From: Paraeggerthella hongkongensis
GTDB lineage: Bacteria > Actinomycetota > Coriobacteriia > Coriobacteriales > Eggerthellaceae
NCBI RefSeq assembly: GCF_003726035.1
Contig: NZ_QICD01000006.1
Location: 1 to 64,000, forward strand
DNA length: 64,000 bases
Direction of reading: 5' to 3'
This document shows positions 49,246 through 58,166 of the stretch, piece after piece; the first letter of the stretch is position 1, and each line of letters begins with the position of its first letter. Made by a program: the position numbers and the translations under genes. Below the pieces are notes generated by a model. That model was not told where the DNA came from. It ran no database searches and saw nothing but the letters and a program-made list of their open reading frames with translations.

Positions 49246-51062
49246 GGTGGCAGGCGGCGGCCGCTCTGGCCGCGGCGGCGTTCGCCGCGGGAGACTTCGC
49301 GGCCGCGGCCCTCGCGGCGTCGGGCGCGAACCCAATCATCGACCCGGAGGCCGCCATGGCGGCGATCCCGGCGGCGCTCCGCGCGGGACGCGTATTCTCA
49401 ACGGAGGCGCTTCCCCTGTGCGCGGGGACCGCCTGCGCGTGCGCGGCGCTCCTTGCCTGGGCGCGCTCCCTGGGGTCCAAGGGGGCCCGGCGCGACGGCG
49501 AGGAGCACGGGAGCTCCAGGTGGGCCACGCCTAAAGACATCGCGCCCTTCGGCGACGCCAAGGACCCCGACAACAACATCATCCTCACCGACAACGCGCG
49601 CATCCGCCTCGTGAGCCGCAGGTTCGACCTCTCCACCGACACCAACGACAACGTGCTCGTGGTGGGAGGACCCGGCACCGGCAAGACGCGCTACTACGTC
49701 AAGCCGAACCTCCTGCAGGCCAACGCCAGCTTCTTCGTGACCGACCCGAAGGGCACGCTCATCCGCGAGACGGGCGGCGCGCTGGCGGAGCTCGGCTACG
49801 AGATCCGCGCGTTCGACACCATCGACTTCTCGCGCTCCATGCGCTTCAACCCCATAGCCTACATACGCGACGAGGCGGGCGTCATCCGCTTCGCCCGCGG
49901 CATCGTCGCCAACACCGAGGGCGAGGCCGACCACAAGGGCGACCCCTACTGGGAGAAGGCCGAGCGGCTGGTCTACACCGCGCTCACGGCCTACCTCGTC
50001 ATGCACTGCGAGCCTGCCGACCGAAACCTCGACGGGCTGCTCACGCTGCTCTCGCTCGCCGACGCACGCGACGACCCGGGCTACATGAGCCCGCTCGACA
50101 TGGTGTTCCGCGAGCTGGAAACCGGCGAGCGCTACGTCAGGCGAGGAGGAGCCGCGGCGGAGGACGGCGGGTCGATGCGCGGCTTTTCCGAGGAGAACGG
50201 CGCGTGGGAGTGGGTCAAAGTCCGCGAGCCCGCGCCGCCCGACGACTTCGCGCTCGCGAGCTACCGCGAGTTCCGCGTTGCCGCCGGCGACACCATGAAG
50301 TCGATGCTCTCGAGCTGCAACGTCCGCCTGAAGCCGCTGTCCATCCGAGCCGTGCGCGACCTCACCTCCAAAGACGAGCTCGACCTCGCCCACATGGGCG
50401 ACGAGGACGCCAAGGTCGCACTCTTCGCGTCTATGAGCGACACCGACTCGACCTTCGACTTCTTGTTCGCCCTGCTCATGGACACGGCCGTGAGCGCGCT
50501 TTGCGCCGAGGCGCTCGAGGCGCACGGCGGCTCGCTGCCCACGACGGTGCACTTCGTCTTCGACGAGTTCGCCAACATCGGGCGCATACCCGACTTCGAG
50601 CGGACCATCGCCGTCACCCGCAGCCGGAACATCGCCGTCTCGATGATCGCCCAGTCTCTCTCGCAGCTGAAGGAGACCTACGGCGACAACAATGCCGAGA
50701 CCATCGTGAACGCCTGCGACACGCTGCTCTACCTGGGCGGCAAGGCGAACGAGACCAACGAGGAGATCAGCAAGATGGCCGGCAAGCAGACGGTGGCGAG
50801 CGAGACGCAGAGCGACTCGCGGGGCGCCGGCTGGACCCGGACCGTGAACCGGGGCATCTCCGAGCGCGACCTCATACAGCCCGCCGAGGTGGCGCGCATG
50901 CCGCGCGAGGACGCGCTCGTGCTCGTGAACGGGTGCATGCCGCTCATGGACCGGAAGTACCGGCTCGAGCGCCACCCGCGCTCGCGCCTGCTCGAGGAGG
51001 CGGCCCGCCGTGGCCCGTTCGACTTCGCAGAGTACCGCAGGCACAAGGAAGGCAACTCGTGA
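49242..51062 (+). CDS. virD4: VirD4/TraG type IV coupling protein, element 2
   Basis: A 606-residue ATPase. Two N-terminal membrane helices (Ala-rich, about 3-30 and 58-76) are followed by Walker A GGPGTGKT at 142-149, FVTDPKGTL, and Walker B VHFVFDEFANIG. ATG 49242 gives an ATGA overlap with the DUF3801 gene and matches the N-terminus of the element-1 copy. It couples the relaxosome to the channel. It is clearly related to 16979-18811 but diverged. Confidence 0.92.
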   Translation: MRWQAAAALAAAAFAAGDFAAAALAASGANPIIDPEAAMAAIPAALRAGRVFSTEALPLCAGTACACAALLAWARSLGSKGARRDGEEHGSSRWATPKDIAPFGDAKDPDNNIILTDNARIRLVSRRFDLSTDTNDNVLVVGGPGTGKTRYYVKPNLLQANASFFVTDPKGTLIRETGGALAELGYEIRAFDTIDFSRSMRFNPIAYIRDEAGVIRFARGIVANTEGEADHKGDPYWEKAERLVYTALTAYLVMHCEPADRNLDGLLTLLSLADARDDPGYMSPLDMVFRELETGERYVRRGGAAAEDGGSMRGFSEENGAWEWVKVREPAPPDDFALASYREFRVAAGDTMKSMLSSCNVRLKPLSIRAVRDLTSKDELDLAHMGDEDAKVALFASMSDTDSTFDFLFALLMDTAVSALCAEALEAHGGSLPTTVHFVFDEFANIGRIPDFERTIAVTRSRNIAVSMIAQSLSQLKETYGDNNAETIVNACDTLLYLGGKANETNEEISKMAGKQTVASETQSDSRGAGWTRTVNRGISERDLIQPAEVARMPREDALVLVNGCMPLMDRKYRLERHPRSRLLEEAARRGPFDFAEYRRHKEGNS

Positions 51063-51067
51063 CGGGG

Positions 51068-51107
51068 CCGCGGCGGGCGCGGGCCTCCCCCGCCGCGGGG
51101 GGGGGGG
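51068..51107 (+). repeat. hairpin and 11-G tract between virD4 and the Maff-2-like gene, element 2
   Basis: CCGCGGCGGG (51068-77) pairs perfectly with CCCGCCGCGG (51089-98), and a run of 11 G (51097-51107) overlaps its end. The 11-G tract is prone to slippage. It takes the place of leader L2 in element 1. It is intergenic, so length changes would alter transcription or translation of the downstream gene, not the frame. Confidence 0.65.
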
Positions 51108-51149
51108 AACAGCAAGGAACATCGCCAACCGAAAGCAAAGGAGAGCAGC

Positions 51150-51365
51150 ATGCTCGCAAACGTCATCAAGCTCGTGTCGGGCTGCGTGACCTTCCTCGGC
51201 GGCTTCCTGGTCGTGTGGGGAGCGGTCTCGCTCGGCCTGGCCATCAGGGAGCAGCAGGGCGGCCCGCAGATCGCGACCGCCATATCCACCATCGCCGGCG
51301 GCGCGATCATCATCGCCGCGTCGGTCTACTTCGGGCAGCTGGACACGTCCTGGCTGCCGGCATAG
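51150..51365 (+). CDS. Maff-2-like small membrane protein, element 2
   Basis: A 71-residue protein with two hydrophobic segments. It differs from the element-1 copy (19009) at only six positions (5, 7, 39, 43, 58, 63). It has a GGAGAG ribosome site. The VirB2-like position before PrgI and the extreme conservation suggest a structural subunit of the channel or pilus. Confidence 0.77.
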   Translation: MLANVIKLVSGCVTFLGGFLVVWGAVSLGLAIREQQGGPQIATAISTIAGGAIIIAASVYFGQLDTSWLPA

Positions 51366-51377
51366 GGGGCGTCGCGG

Positions 51378-51803
51378 ATGGCGCTCAGGATACCGGTGCA
51401 GAAGGACATCGGGGAGTACGAGGAGAAGATCGTCGGGAAGATGAGCCTGCGCACGCTCGCCTGCGTGTCGCTCGGCTTCGGCAGCGCCGTCGGGGCGGCG
51501 GCCTTCGTCCACCTGGGCCTGCACGCCGACGTCGCGGACGCGGCCTTCCCGATCATGCTCTGCAGCATGCCGCTCTGGCTCGCCGGGTTCTGGCGGCCCT
51601 TCGGCATGCGGGCCGAGGAGCTGCTGCCGCTCCTGGCGGCACACGAGCTCTCCCCGCAGCTGCTCGCGTACGAGCCCTGCCTCGCCGGGAGCCTTCCCGA
51701 GAGCTCGCCGCGCCCGGGCCGCCCGGGGCGGCGCGCGAGGCGCAGGGGCAGGAAGAAAGGAGCCGAGCTCTATGAGCCGACCAAGAACCAACAAGGAGAA
51801 TAG
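51378..51803 (+). CDS. prgI: PrgI-family (VirB3-like) transfer protein, element 2
   Basis: A 141-residue protein. VQKDIGEYEEKIVGKMSLRTL, two membrane helices and CSMPLWLAGFWRPFGM match PrgI. The C-terminal tail is basic and overlaps virB4 by 32 bases. It is the partner of VirB4. Confidence 0.85.
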   Translation: MALRIPVQKDIGEYEEKIVGKMSLRTLACVSLGFGSAVGAAAFVHLGLHADVADAAFPIMLCSMPLWLAGFWRPFGMRAEELLPLLAAHELSPQLLAYEPCLAGSLPESSPRPGRPGRRARRRGRKKGAELYEPTKNQQGE

Positions 51804-54249
51804 GCCGAAGCGCCCGAGCACCCTCGGGCTGCTCCTCGGCGGCACGGGCGGGCGCAAGGACGCCTCGAAGGGCGCGGAGGCCGAGCGGCAGAGGCGCCGC
51901 CGGGAGCGCGACCGCTCGCGCGAGATGGCCGCCTACGTCGGCTACGACGCCATGTACAAAGACGGCATCGCCCAGGTGATGCCGGGGGTGTTCAGCCAGA
52001 CGGTCGAGTTCTCCGACATCAGCTACCAGTCCGCGCGCAAGGAGGCGCGCGAGACGGCCTTCACCGTGATGAGCTCGCTGTTCAACTACTTCCCGGCGGA
52101 CTCCCACGTGCAGCTCCAGGTCGTGAACGCGCCCATCCCCGCCGACGAGGTCGGCCGCAAGGTCTTCTTCGTGCCCGGGGAGCGCGCCACGGCAGGGCTC
52201 GCCGAAGAGTACAACCGGATCCTCAACGACAAGATGCGCGAAGGCGTCTCGAACCTCGTGCGCCACCGCTACCTGACCTACGCCGTGGGCGCCGACGACG
52301 TCGACGCCGCGGTGCCCAAGCTCGCGCGCATCCGGGGCGACGTGGAGCAGACGCTCGCGCGCATACGCTGCTCGTCGCGCGCCCTCGACGGCGCCGAGAG
52401 GCTCGAGCTTTTGCAGGGGCAGCTGCGCCCGGGGTCGCGCTTCGAGTTCTCCTGGGACAAATTGTCCCCGACGTCGGGCGCGCGCACGAAGGACTTCGTC
52501 ATACCCTCCACGCTCGACTTCAAGCCCGAGGGCAGGTCCGACTGCTTCCGCAGCGACGGGCGCTACGGCGCGGTGCTCGCGGTGCGCAGCTTCGGGTCGG
52601 TCATCGAGGAGACCTACCTCGCCTCCATCATCGACCTGCCGCTGCCGCTCAACGTGACGCTGCACGTGCAGCCCATCGCGCAGAGCGAGGCGCTCGCGCT
52701 CGTGAAGCGCCAGATCGACTGGATGGACAAAGAGATCATCGACGAGCAGATGAGCGCCGTGAAGAAGGGCTACGACTACCAGATCCTGCCGCCCGAGCTG
52801 CGCTTCTCGAAGGAGGAGGCCGAGGAGCTGCTCGACTTCCTGCGCAACAAGTCCGAGCGCCTGTTCGTCTACACGGGCCTCGTCTACACCTGGGCCGACA
52901 GCCTCGAGGAGCTCGACCGCCGCGTCCAGCAGGTGACGAGCGTCGCGCAGGGCTGCACGATCGGCCTCGAGCCGCTCCACTTCCGCCAGCGCCAGGCGCT
53001 CAACTCGGTGCTCCCGCTCGGGGACAACCACGTCACCGTGAGCCGCTACCTCACCACGGGGCAGGTGGCGATGCAGATGCCCTTCGCGAGCCAGAGCCTC
53101 GACGAGGCGGGCGGCGGCTACTACGGGCAGTCCAAGGAGAGCGGGAACCTGGTGCTGTGCGACCGCAAGCGCCTGGCGAGCCCCATGGGCTTCGTGTGCG
53201 GCAAGCCCGGCTCGGGCAAGAGCTTCTCGGTGAAGCGCGAGATAACCAACACCGTGCTCGCGCACCCCGAGGACGAGGTCGTGATCTTCGACCCCGCCGG
53301 CGAGTACGGCAGCCTCGTCGGCGCGCTCGGCGGCGCGAACGTCGAGCTCGCCCCGGGATGCTCGGCGGTGCTCAACCCCCTCGACACCGCCGACGTCGCG
53401 GACCGCGCCGACGCCGCCAAGCTCGCGTACAAGACCGACGCGGTGCTCGCGCTCTCGAGCGCGCTCATGGCCGAGGGCCGCGAGGGCCTGCCGGAGCGCG
53501 ACCGCTCGATCATCGCCCGCTGCGTCGGCGAGGCGTACCGGGAGTGCGCGAAGGACGGCCGCCTGCCCACGCTCGGCGACTTCCACGCGGCGCTGCTCGC
53601 TCAGCCCGAGCCCGAGGCCGCCGACATCGCGCTGCGCTACGAGCGCTACGTGAAGGGCGCGTTCTCCTTCTTCAACGGCCAGAGCAACGTGGCGCTCGAC
53701 AACCGCATCACCAACATCGACATGCACGGGCTCGGCCAGAACATGCGCGTGTTCGGCATGATCACGGCGCTCGAGATGGTGCGCAACCGCGTGATGGTCA
53801 CGCCGCCGCGCCCCAACTACACCTGGCTCTACATCGACGAGGTGCAGAGCCTCTTCGCGCACCCGACGGTGGTCGAGTACTTCGCCCGCCTGTGGCGCGA
53901 GGGGCGCAAGTTCGGCCTCATCTGCACCGGCATCAGCCAGAACACGAGCCACATGCTGGCCAACGCCGAGGCCCGCGACATGGTGCTCAACTCCGAGTTC
54001 TTCCTGCTGCACAAGCAGTCCACCGCCGACCTCGACGCATGGGCGGAGATGCTCCAGCTCTCCGCCACGGAGCGCGGCTACATCGGCGACGCCGTCAAGC
54101 CCGGCGAGGGGCTGCTCATCAGCGCGGGGATCCGCGTGCCCATCACCGACGACTTCCCTAAAGGCCCGCTCTACGATCTGTGGAACACCAAGCCCGCAGA
54201 GGTCGCCGAGCGCGAGATGCGCCGGGCGGCGCGAGAGGCGAAGGAGTAG
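51772..54249 (+). CDS. virB4: VirB4/TraE-family secretion ATPase, element 2
   Basis: An 825-residue ATPase. VGYDAMYKDGIAQV, DISYQSARKEARE, Walker A GKPGSGKS at 477-484, Walker B WLYIDEVQSLF and MVLNSEFFLLHKQS, in the same order as in 19633-22164. The near-palindrome copy at 52454 is in frame, encoding WDKLSP at a position where element 1 has unrelated residues. It is the secretion motor. Confidence 0.92.
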   Translation: MSRPRTNKENRPKRPSTLGLLLGGTGGRKDASKGAEAERQRRRRERDRSREMAAYVGYDAMYKDGIAQVMPGVFSQTVEFSDISYQSARKEARETAFTVMSSLFNYFPADSHVQLQVVNAPIPADEVGRKVFFVPGERATAGLAEEYNRILNDKMREGVSNLVRHRYLTYAVGADDVDAAVPKLARIRGDVEQTLARIRCSSRALDGAERLELLQGQLRPGSRFEFSWDKLSPTSGARTKDFVIPSTLDFKPEGRSDCFRSDGRYGAVLAVRSFGSVIEETYLASIIDLPLPLNVTLHVQPIAQSEALALVKRQIDWMDKEIIDEQMSAVKKGYDYQILPPELRFSKEEAEELLDFLRNKSERLFVYTGLVYTWADSLEELDRRVQQVTSVAQGCTIGLEPLHFRQRQALNSVLPLGDNHVTVSRYLTTGQVAMQMPFASQSLDEAGGGYYGQSKESGNLVLCDRKRLASPMGFVCGKPGSGKSFSVKREITNTVLAHPEDEVVIFDPAGEYGSLVGALGGANVELAPGCSAVLNPLDTADVADRADAAKLAYKTDAVLALSSALMAEGREGLPERDRSIIARCVGEAYRECAKDGRLPTLGDFHAALLAQPEPEAADIALRYERYVKGAFSFFNGQSNVALDNRITNIDMHGLGQNMRVFGMITALEMVRNRVMVTPPRPNYTWLYIDEVQSLFAHPTVVEYFARLWREGRKFGLICTGISQNTSHMLANAEARDMVLNSEFFLLHKQSTADLDAWAEMLQLSATERGYIGDAVKPGEGLLISAGIRVPITDDFPKGPLYDLWNTKPAEVAEREMRRAAREAKE
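52454..52468. repeat. GGGACAAATTGTCCC near-palindrome, copy 4
   Basis: In frame within virB4 of element 2; exact consensus. Confidence 0.85.
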
Positions 54250-54251
54250 CC

Positions 54252-55853
54252 GTGGCGAGCCCGAGCGAGGGCGGCGGGATGCTCGAGGTGGTCGGGGCGC
54301 AGCGCCGCGACGTGCTCACCGCGGGCGACGTCGCGGAGACCGAGCGCGACGCCCTGGGAAACGTCTCGGAGGGAGCCGGCCCGCTCGACGAGGCGGGAGG
54401 CCCCGCCGCAGCGGCGAAGGGGCGCCCTTCCAGGCCCGATGCGCCGGAAGGCGGGCTCGGGGACAAATTGTCCCAACCCGCCGGAGACCGGCGCGCGGCG
54501 GCAGCGATGCGCTCGCGCGTCGAGGCGGCGAAGCTGGCGATCGCCCGGGAGGCAGTCTCCCAACTCGACGACTCGGAGGAGCTCGAGGGCGCCTCGGGCA
54601 TGTACGACGCGGGGCATGCGGCCAAGAAGGCCGCGGGAGGGCTTCGGCAGAGGAATGCGAAGAAAGCCGCCCGGAGCAGCCGCAAGGCGGCGACCGCGCT
54701 CGGCGCCCCCAAGGGAGGCGCGCGCGGTCCCGTAGCAGCCGGCGCGACCGCCCCGGCCAAGCACCAGACGGCCCAGGCGGCCGCGCAGGCGTCAGGCGAG
54801 GCGGCCCGAGCCGCGGGGTCGAAGGGCGCCGCCTCCGCGATCGCGGGCGCGGTCTCGGGCGCGGCGCCCGCCCTGCTCGGGGCGGTGGCCGGCATCGTGG
54901 CCTTCGTCGCGTGCGCGCTCGCCGTCGCGCAGCTGGTGAGCGCGCTGTTCGGCTTCTGGGACGACGCGGCCTCCAAGCAGGGCCTCGAGGGGCTGCCTCC
55001 CTACATCACCTACGAGATGGTCGAGGCGGCGCTCGAGTGCCAGGAGGAGTACGGGCACCCGGCGGGCTGCACCATAGCGCAGATCATCCAGGAGTCCGGC
55101 CAGGGCGACCGCATGAGCCGGCTCGCAGAGCGCGACCACAACCTCTTCGGCATGAAGTGGTGGTCGGGCTACGCGGGCTGCCCCGAGGTGGCCGGCAAGG
55201 CGAACTGGGCCACCAGCGAGGAGTACGTGCCCGGCGAGCACACCCAGATCACGGCGAGCTTCATCCGCTTCACCGGCGACGCCGAGTGCATCCGCTTCCG
55301 CAGCAGGGTCTTCCTGCAGGCGCAGCGCTACTCGGGCAACGCCCTCATCCAGGAGGCGATCGAGAGGCACGACTCGGACAGGATGGCCGAGGGGCTCAAG
55401 GACGCCGGCTGGGCGACCGACTCGTCCTACGTCGAGTCCCTGAAGTCGATCATGGCGCAATGGGGCCTCTACCGGCTCGACTTCATGACGGTCGAGGACC
55501 TGAAGGACCCGGCCGCGAGCGGGAACGCGATCGTCGAGGCGGCGTACAGCCAGCTCGGCGTGCCCTACGTGTGGGGAGGCTCGACCCCCGGCAAGGCGCT
55601 CGACTGCAGCGGGCTCACGCAGTACTGCTACGCGCAGGCGGGCATCCGCATAAGCCACTACACGGGTTCCCAGTACGAGGAGCTCAGGCGCATACCGCTC
55701 TCGGAGGCGAAGCCCGGCGACATCCTCTACCGCTCGGGCCACGTGGCCATCTACATCGGCGACGACAGGTACATACACGAGCCGCGAACGGGCGACGTGT
55801 GCCGTATAGCGAGCGGCATCGGCAGCTTCAGCTGCGCGCTCACCGCGAGATAG
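54252..55853 (+). CDS. two-domain peptidoglycan hydrolase (glucosaminidase + NlpC/P60), element 2
   Basis: A 533-residue protein. A long Ala/Arg/Lys-rich N-terminus is followed by a membrane helix (about 215-236), a glucosaminidase-like domain (CTIAQIIQESGQGDRMSRLA, NLFGMKWW) and an NlpC/P60 domain with Cys452 in ALDCSGLTQYCY and a GHVAIYIG histidine. The GTG start at 54252 gives the correct spacing after virB4. The copy-5 near-palindrome is in frame in the N-terminal part. It opens the wall for transfer. Confidence 0.87.
   Translation: MASPSEGGGMLEVVGAQRRDVLTAGDVAETERDALGNVSEGAGPLDEAGGPAAAAKGRPSRPDAPEGGLGDKLSQPAGDRRAAAAMRSRVEAAKLAIAREAVSQLDDSEELEGASGMYDAGHAAKKAAGGLRQRNAKKAARSSRKAATALGAPKGGARGPVAAGATAPAKHQTAQAAAQASGEAARAAGSKGAASAIAGAVSGAAPALLGAVAGIVAFVACALAVAQLVSALFGFWDDAASKQGLEGLPPYITYEMVEAALECQEEYGHPAGCTIAQIIQESGQGDRMSRLAERDHNLFGMKWWSGYAGCPEVAGKANWATSEEYVPGEHTQITASFIRFTGDAECIRFRSRVFLQAQRYSGNALIQEAIERHDSDRMAEGLKDAGWATDSSYVESLKSIMAQWGLYRLDFMTVEDLKDPAASGNAIVEAAYSQLGVPYVWGGSTPGKALDCSGLTQYCYAQAGIRISHYTGSQYEELRRIPLSEAKPGDILYRSGHVAIYIGDDRYIHEPRTGDVCRIASGIGSFSCALTAR
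54460..54474. repeat. GGGACAAATTGTCCC near-palindrome, copy 5
   Basis: In frame within the N-terminal linker of the hydrolase (GDKLSQ); exact consensus. Confidence 0.85.
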
Positions 55854-55862
55854 GAGAAACCA

Positions 55863-56582
55863 ATGCAGGGAAAGTCAAGGGTCATGGCCGCCGTCGCGGC
55901 AGGCGCGCTCGTCGTGGCGCTCGGCGCGGGCGCGGCGCGCTGCGCCATCGCCCCGCAGGAAGGCGCGCAGGATAGTCCCCAGAAGCAAGAGCAGCCCGCG
56001 GCTGCAGGCGCCGACGCGGCAACCGGGAAGGCCGCCTCGGGCGCCGAGGCGCTCTGGAACACCGCATGGACGGGCGCCGACGACCCAACGGCCACGCTGC
56101 GGATCGTCGAGGGCGCCATGGTGGAGAGCGCTGGCGACTCCGAGCGCGCCTGGTTCTTCTCGGCCGAGGAGCCCTCCGAGGCCGGCGGCGTGCTCAGCGT
56201 GCCCATCGACGTCAAGGGAACCGGCGATAAGGCGGGAGGCCTGTCGCTCATCCAGGTCTCGGGCGACGGGGACGCCCGCACCCTGGCCTGCGACCTCCTG
56301 ACGCAGGCCTACGTGCCCCAGAGGGCGCAAGACGGAGCGTTCTCCGTGACCGGCACCGACGACCGCCTCTCCGAGGCGCTGGGCGCGGATGCCGCCGCCA
56401 TCGAGGAGGCCGTCGCCGGGAAGGCGGCGGAGGTGTCCCCGCAGGCGACGGGAGCCACCTGGGACAAGGAGGTGTGGCTCGACTACGCCGGGAACGTCGC
56501 GTCGACGACCTTCACGCTCGACGACCCCGCCTCGACGGTGGTCACCGTGGTCTCGCGCGGCGGCTCGCTGGAGGCGATGTAG
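55863..56582 (+). CDS. membrane-anchored transfer protein, element 2
   Basis: A 239-residue protein. One N-terminal membrane helix (about 5-25), then a Gln/Ala linker and a C-terminal domain of about 190 residues ending in a TTFTLDDPASTVVTVVSR strand pattern like that of 23832-24602 (NFTCDDAASTMLTVSYDR). It occupies the same place in the operon, between hydrolase and VirB6. The function is unknown; a VirB8-like role is possible. Confidence 0.6.
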   Translation: MQGKSRVMAAVAAGALVVALGAGAARCAIAPQEGAQDSPQKQEQPAAAGADAATGKAASGAEALWNTAWTGADDPTATLRIVEGAMVESAGDSERAWFFSAEEPSEAGGVLSVPIDVKGTGDKAGGLSLIQVSGDGDARTLACDLLTQAYVPQRAQDGAFSVTGTDDRLSEALGADAAAIEEAVAGKAAEVSPQATGATWDKEVWLDYAGNVASTTFTLDDPASTVVTVVSRGGSLEAM

Positions 56583-56584
56583 CC

Positions 56585-57586
56585 GTGCGGGCGCTTGAAT
56601 CGCGAGGCCGCAGGGCGTTCGCCATCTCCGCCGCGACGGCGTTCGCCCTCTGCGCTCTCCTTCTCGTCCCAGCGCAGCCGGCATACGCCGACATCGCCGG
56701 GGACGTAAACGAGTGGCTGTGCGGCCTTCTGCACGACTGCTGCAACTGGATGTTCAAGGCGCAGACGGGCGTGCTCGGGTCGATCGGCGCGAACGGGATC
56801 CTCTCGGCCGACTTCGCGCACATGCTAACGAGCTCGAGCGACCTGACCATGCACGACGTCGCCCGCGGCGTGTGGCAGGTGGCCATCCTGCCGATCGGGT
56901 GCGGAGTGCTCGGCCTGGTCTTCACCCTGAAGCTCATCGAGATCTCCCAGCGCATGGACGGCAGCCAGAGCCTTCCCGGCGTCAAGGAGGTCGTGTTCCT
57001 CCTCGTGTTCTTCGCCGTGTTCCTGTTCCTCATACAGAACAGCTTCGACCTGATGGCGTCGATCTACGAGGTCTGCGGGCTCGCCATCGACCGAGTCGAG
57101 GCGCTCTTCGGCGCCGGAGGCGCGCTCGACCTGCCCGAGGTGTCAGTCGTCACCACCGACGACGACATCCCGTCGCTCATCGCCATGCTCGTCGTGAGCC
57201 TCATCAGCTGGGTCGTGGTGCTGGCAGCCTACGTCATCGCCCTCGTGGTCTGCTGGGCCCGCGCGCTCCAGCTCTACATCATGGCCGCGTTCGCCCCGAT
57301 CCCGCTGGCGTTCCTCGGCATGGACGCCACGCGCCAGATAGGCGTCGGCTACCTGAAGAGCTTCGGGGCAGTCTGCATCGCCGGCGTCATCATCCTCGTC
57401 CTGCTCATATCGTTCCCGCTCGTGCTCGGCGGGCTCACCGGTGCGAACCCCGGAACGGGCACCCCTGCCGACGCGGTCGCGAACGGGCTCACCTACGCGC
57501 TGCAGTACCTGGCCATGTGCGTGCTGCTCATCCTGGCCCTCGTGAAGAGCGGCTCCTGGGCGCGCGACATCGTGAGCGGCTTCTAG
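56585..57586 (+). CDS. VirB6/TrbL-like polytopic transfer protein, element 2
   Basis: A 333-residue membrane protein. Signal-like N-terminus, WLCGLLHDCCNW with its Cys pair, VAILPIGCGVLGLVF, then several membrane helices (VVFLLVFFAVFLFLI, MLVVSLISWVVVLAAYVIAL). It starts at GTG 56585, 2 bases after the previous stop. It is the orthologue of 24612-25619 and is expected to form part of the inner-membrane channel. Confidence 0.82.
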   Translation: MRALESRGRRAFAISAATAFALCALLLVPAQPAYADIAGDVNEWLCGLLHDCCNWMFKAQTGVLGSIGANGILSADFAHMLTSSSDLTMHDVARGVWQVAILPIGCGVLGLVFTLKLIEISQRMDGSQSLPGVKEVVFLLVFFAVFLFLIQNSFDLMASIYEVCGLAIDRVEALFGAGGALDLPEVSVVTTDDDIPSLIAMLVVSLISWVVVLAAYVIALVVCWARALQLYIMAAFAPIPLAFLGMDATRQIGVGYLKSFGAVCIAGVIILVLLISFPLVLGGLTGANPGTGTPADAVANGLTYALQYLAMCVLLILALVKSGSWARDIVSGF

Positions 57587-57695
57587 CGGAAAAGCGAGGA
57601 AGGAGGCGGTCGCCATGAGATAGGGGCGGCGCGCCGGGGCACGCGTCCCGGCGGAAGAAGACAAGCACAGACGAACGACGAAAAGGAGGAAAGAC

Positions 57696-58154
57696 ATGGA
57701 AGAGAGGAAGAACGTGTACCTCTCGCTGCACAAGAGCTTCGTGCGCGAGGGAATCGAGTACACCGACCGCGCGACCGGCGAGGCCAGGACCTTCAACTCG
57801 GCGACCCTTCCCAAGGGCACCGTCGTCGACGGCGTGGACGTTGGAGGCTACGAGTTCAGCCCCATGTTCGTGAACGAGAGCCGCTTCAAGGGGGCCGACT
57901 TCCGGGACATACCGCTGCTCGCGAACCGCGAGGTCTGGTTGAGGAAGACGGTGATGGGCCCGGACGGCCAGCCCGAGCTCGACGAGGGCGGCCGCGCGGT
58001 CAAGGACACCGTGAAGGTCATGCCGGCGCAGCTCAAGGAGGCCGTTGACGCAGGGCGCTCGCGCTACCTCGCGGAGCGCGCCGAGCACGCCCGCCAGGCG
58101 AGCCGCGCCGCCGAGCACGAGGCGCCCCGCGCACAGCGAAGCGTCGAGAGATAG
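57696..58154 (+). CDS. conserved element protein of unknown function, preceding the adhesin, element 2
   Basis: A 152-residue protein. RKNVYLSLHKSFVREGIEY, TFNSATLPKGTVVDG, GYEFSPMFVNESRFKG and FRDIPLLANREVWLRKTV match 25715-26224. The C-terminus is basic/Glu-rich. AAAAGGAGG precedes the start. A hairpin CGCCGGG/CCCGGCG lies about 50 bases before it. It is encoded 12 bases before the adhesin. The function is unknown. Confidence 0.62.
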   Translation: MEERKNVYLSLHKSFVREGIEYTDRATGEARTFNSATLPKGTVVDGVDVGGYEFSPMFVNESRFKGADFRDIPLLANREVWLRKTVMGPDGQPELDEGGRAVKDTVKVMPAQLKEAVDAGRSRYLAERAEHARQASRAAEHEAPRAQRSVER

Positions 58155-58166
58155 GGAGGCGGAAAG

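Noticed and set aside
51553-54012. Very long open frame antisense to virB4 of element 2 (over 800 codons), and similar ones at 16751-18736, 49398-51857 and 57528-59678
   Set aside because: These are mirror frames of high-GC genes with strong third-position bias. They lack ribosome sites and recognisable domains, and the opposite strand carries clear VirB4, VirD4 and adhesin motifs.
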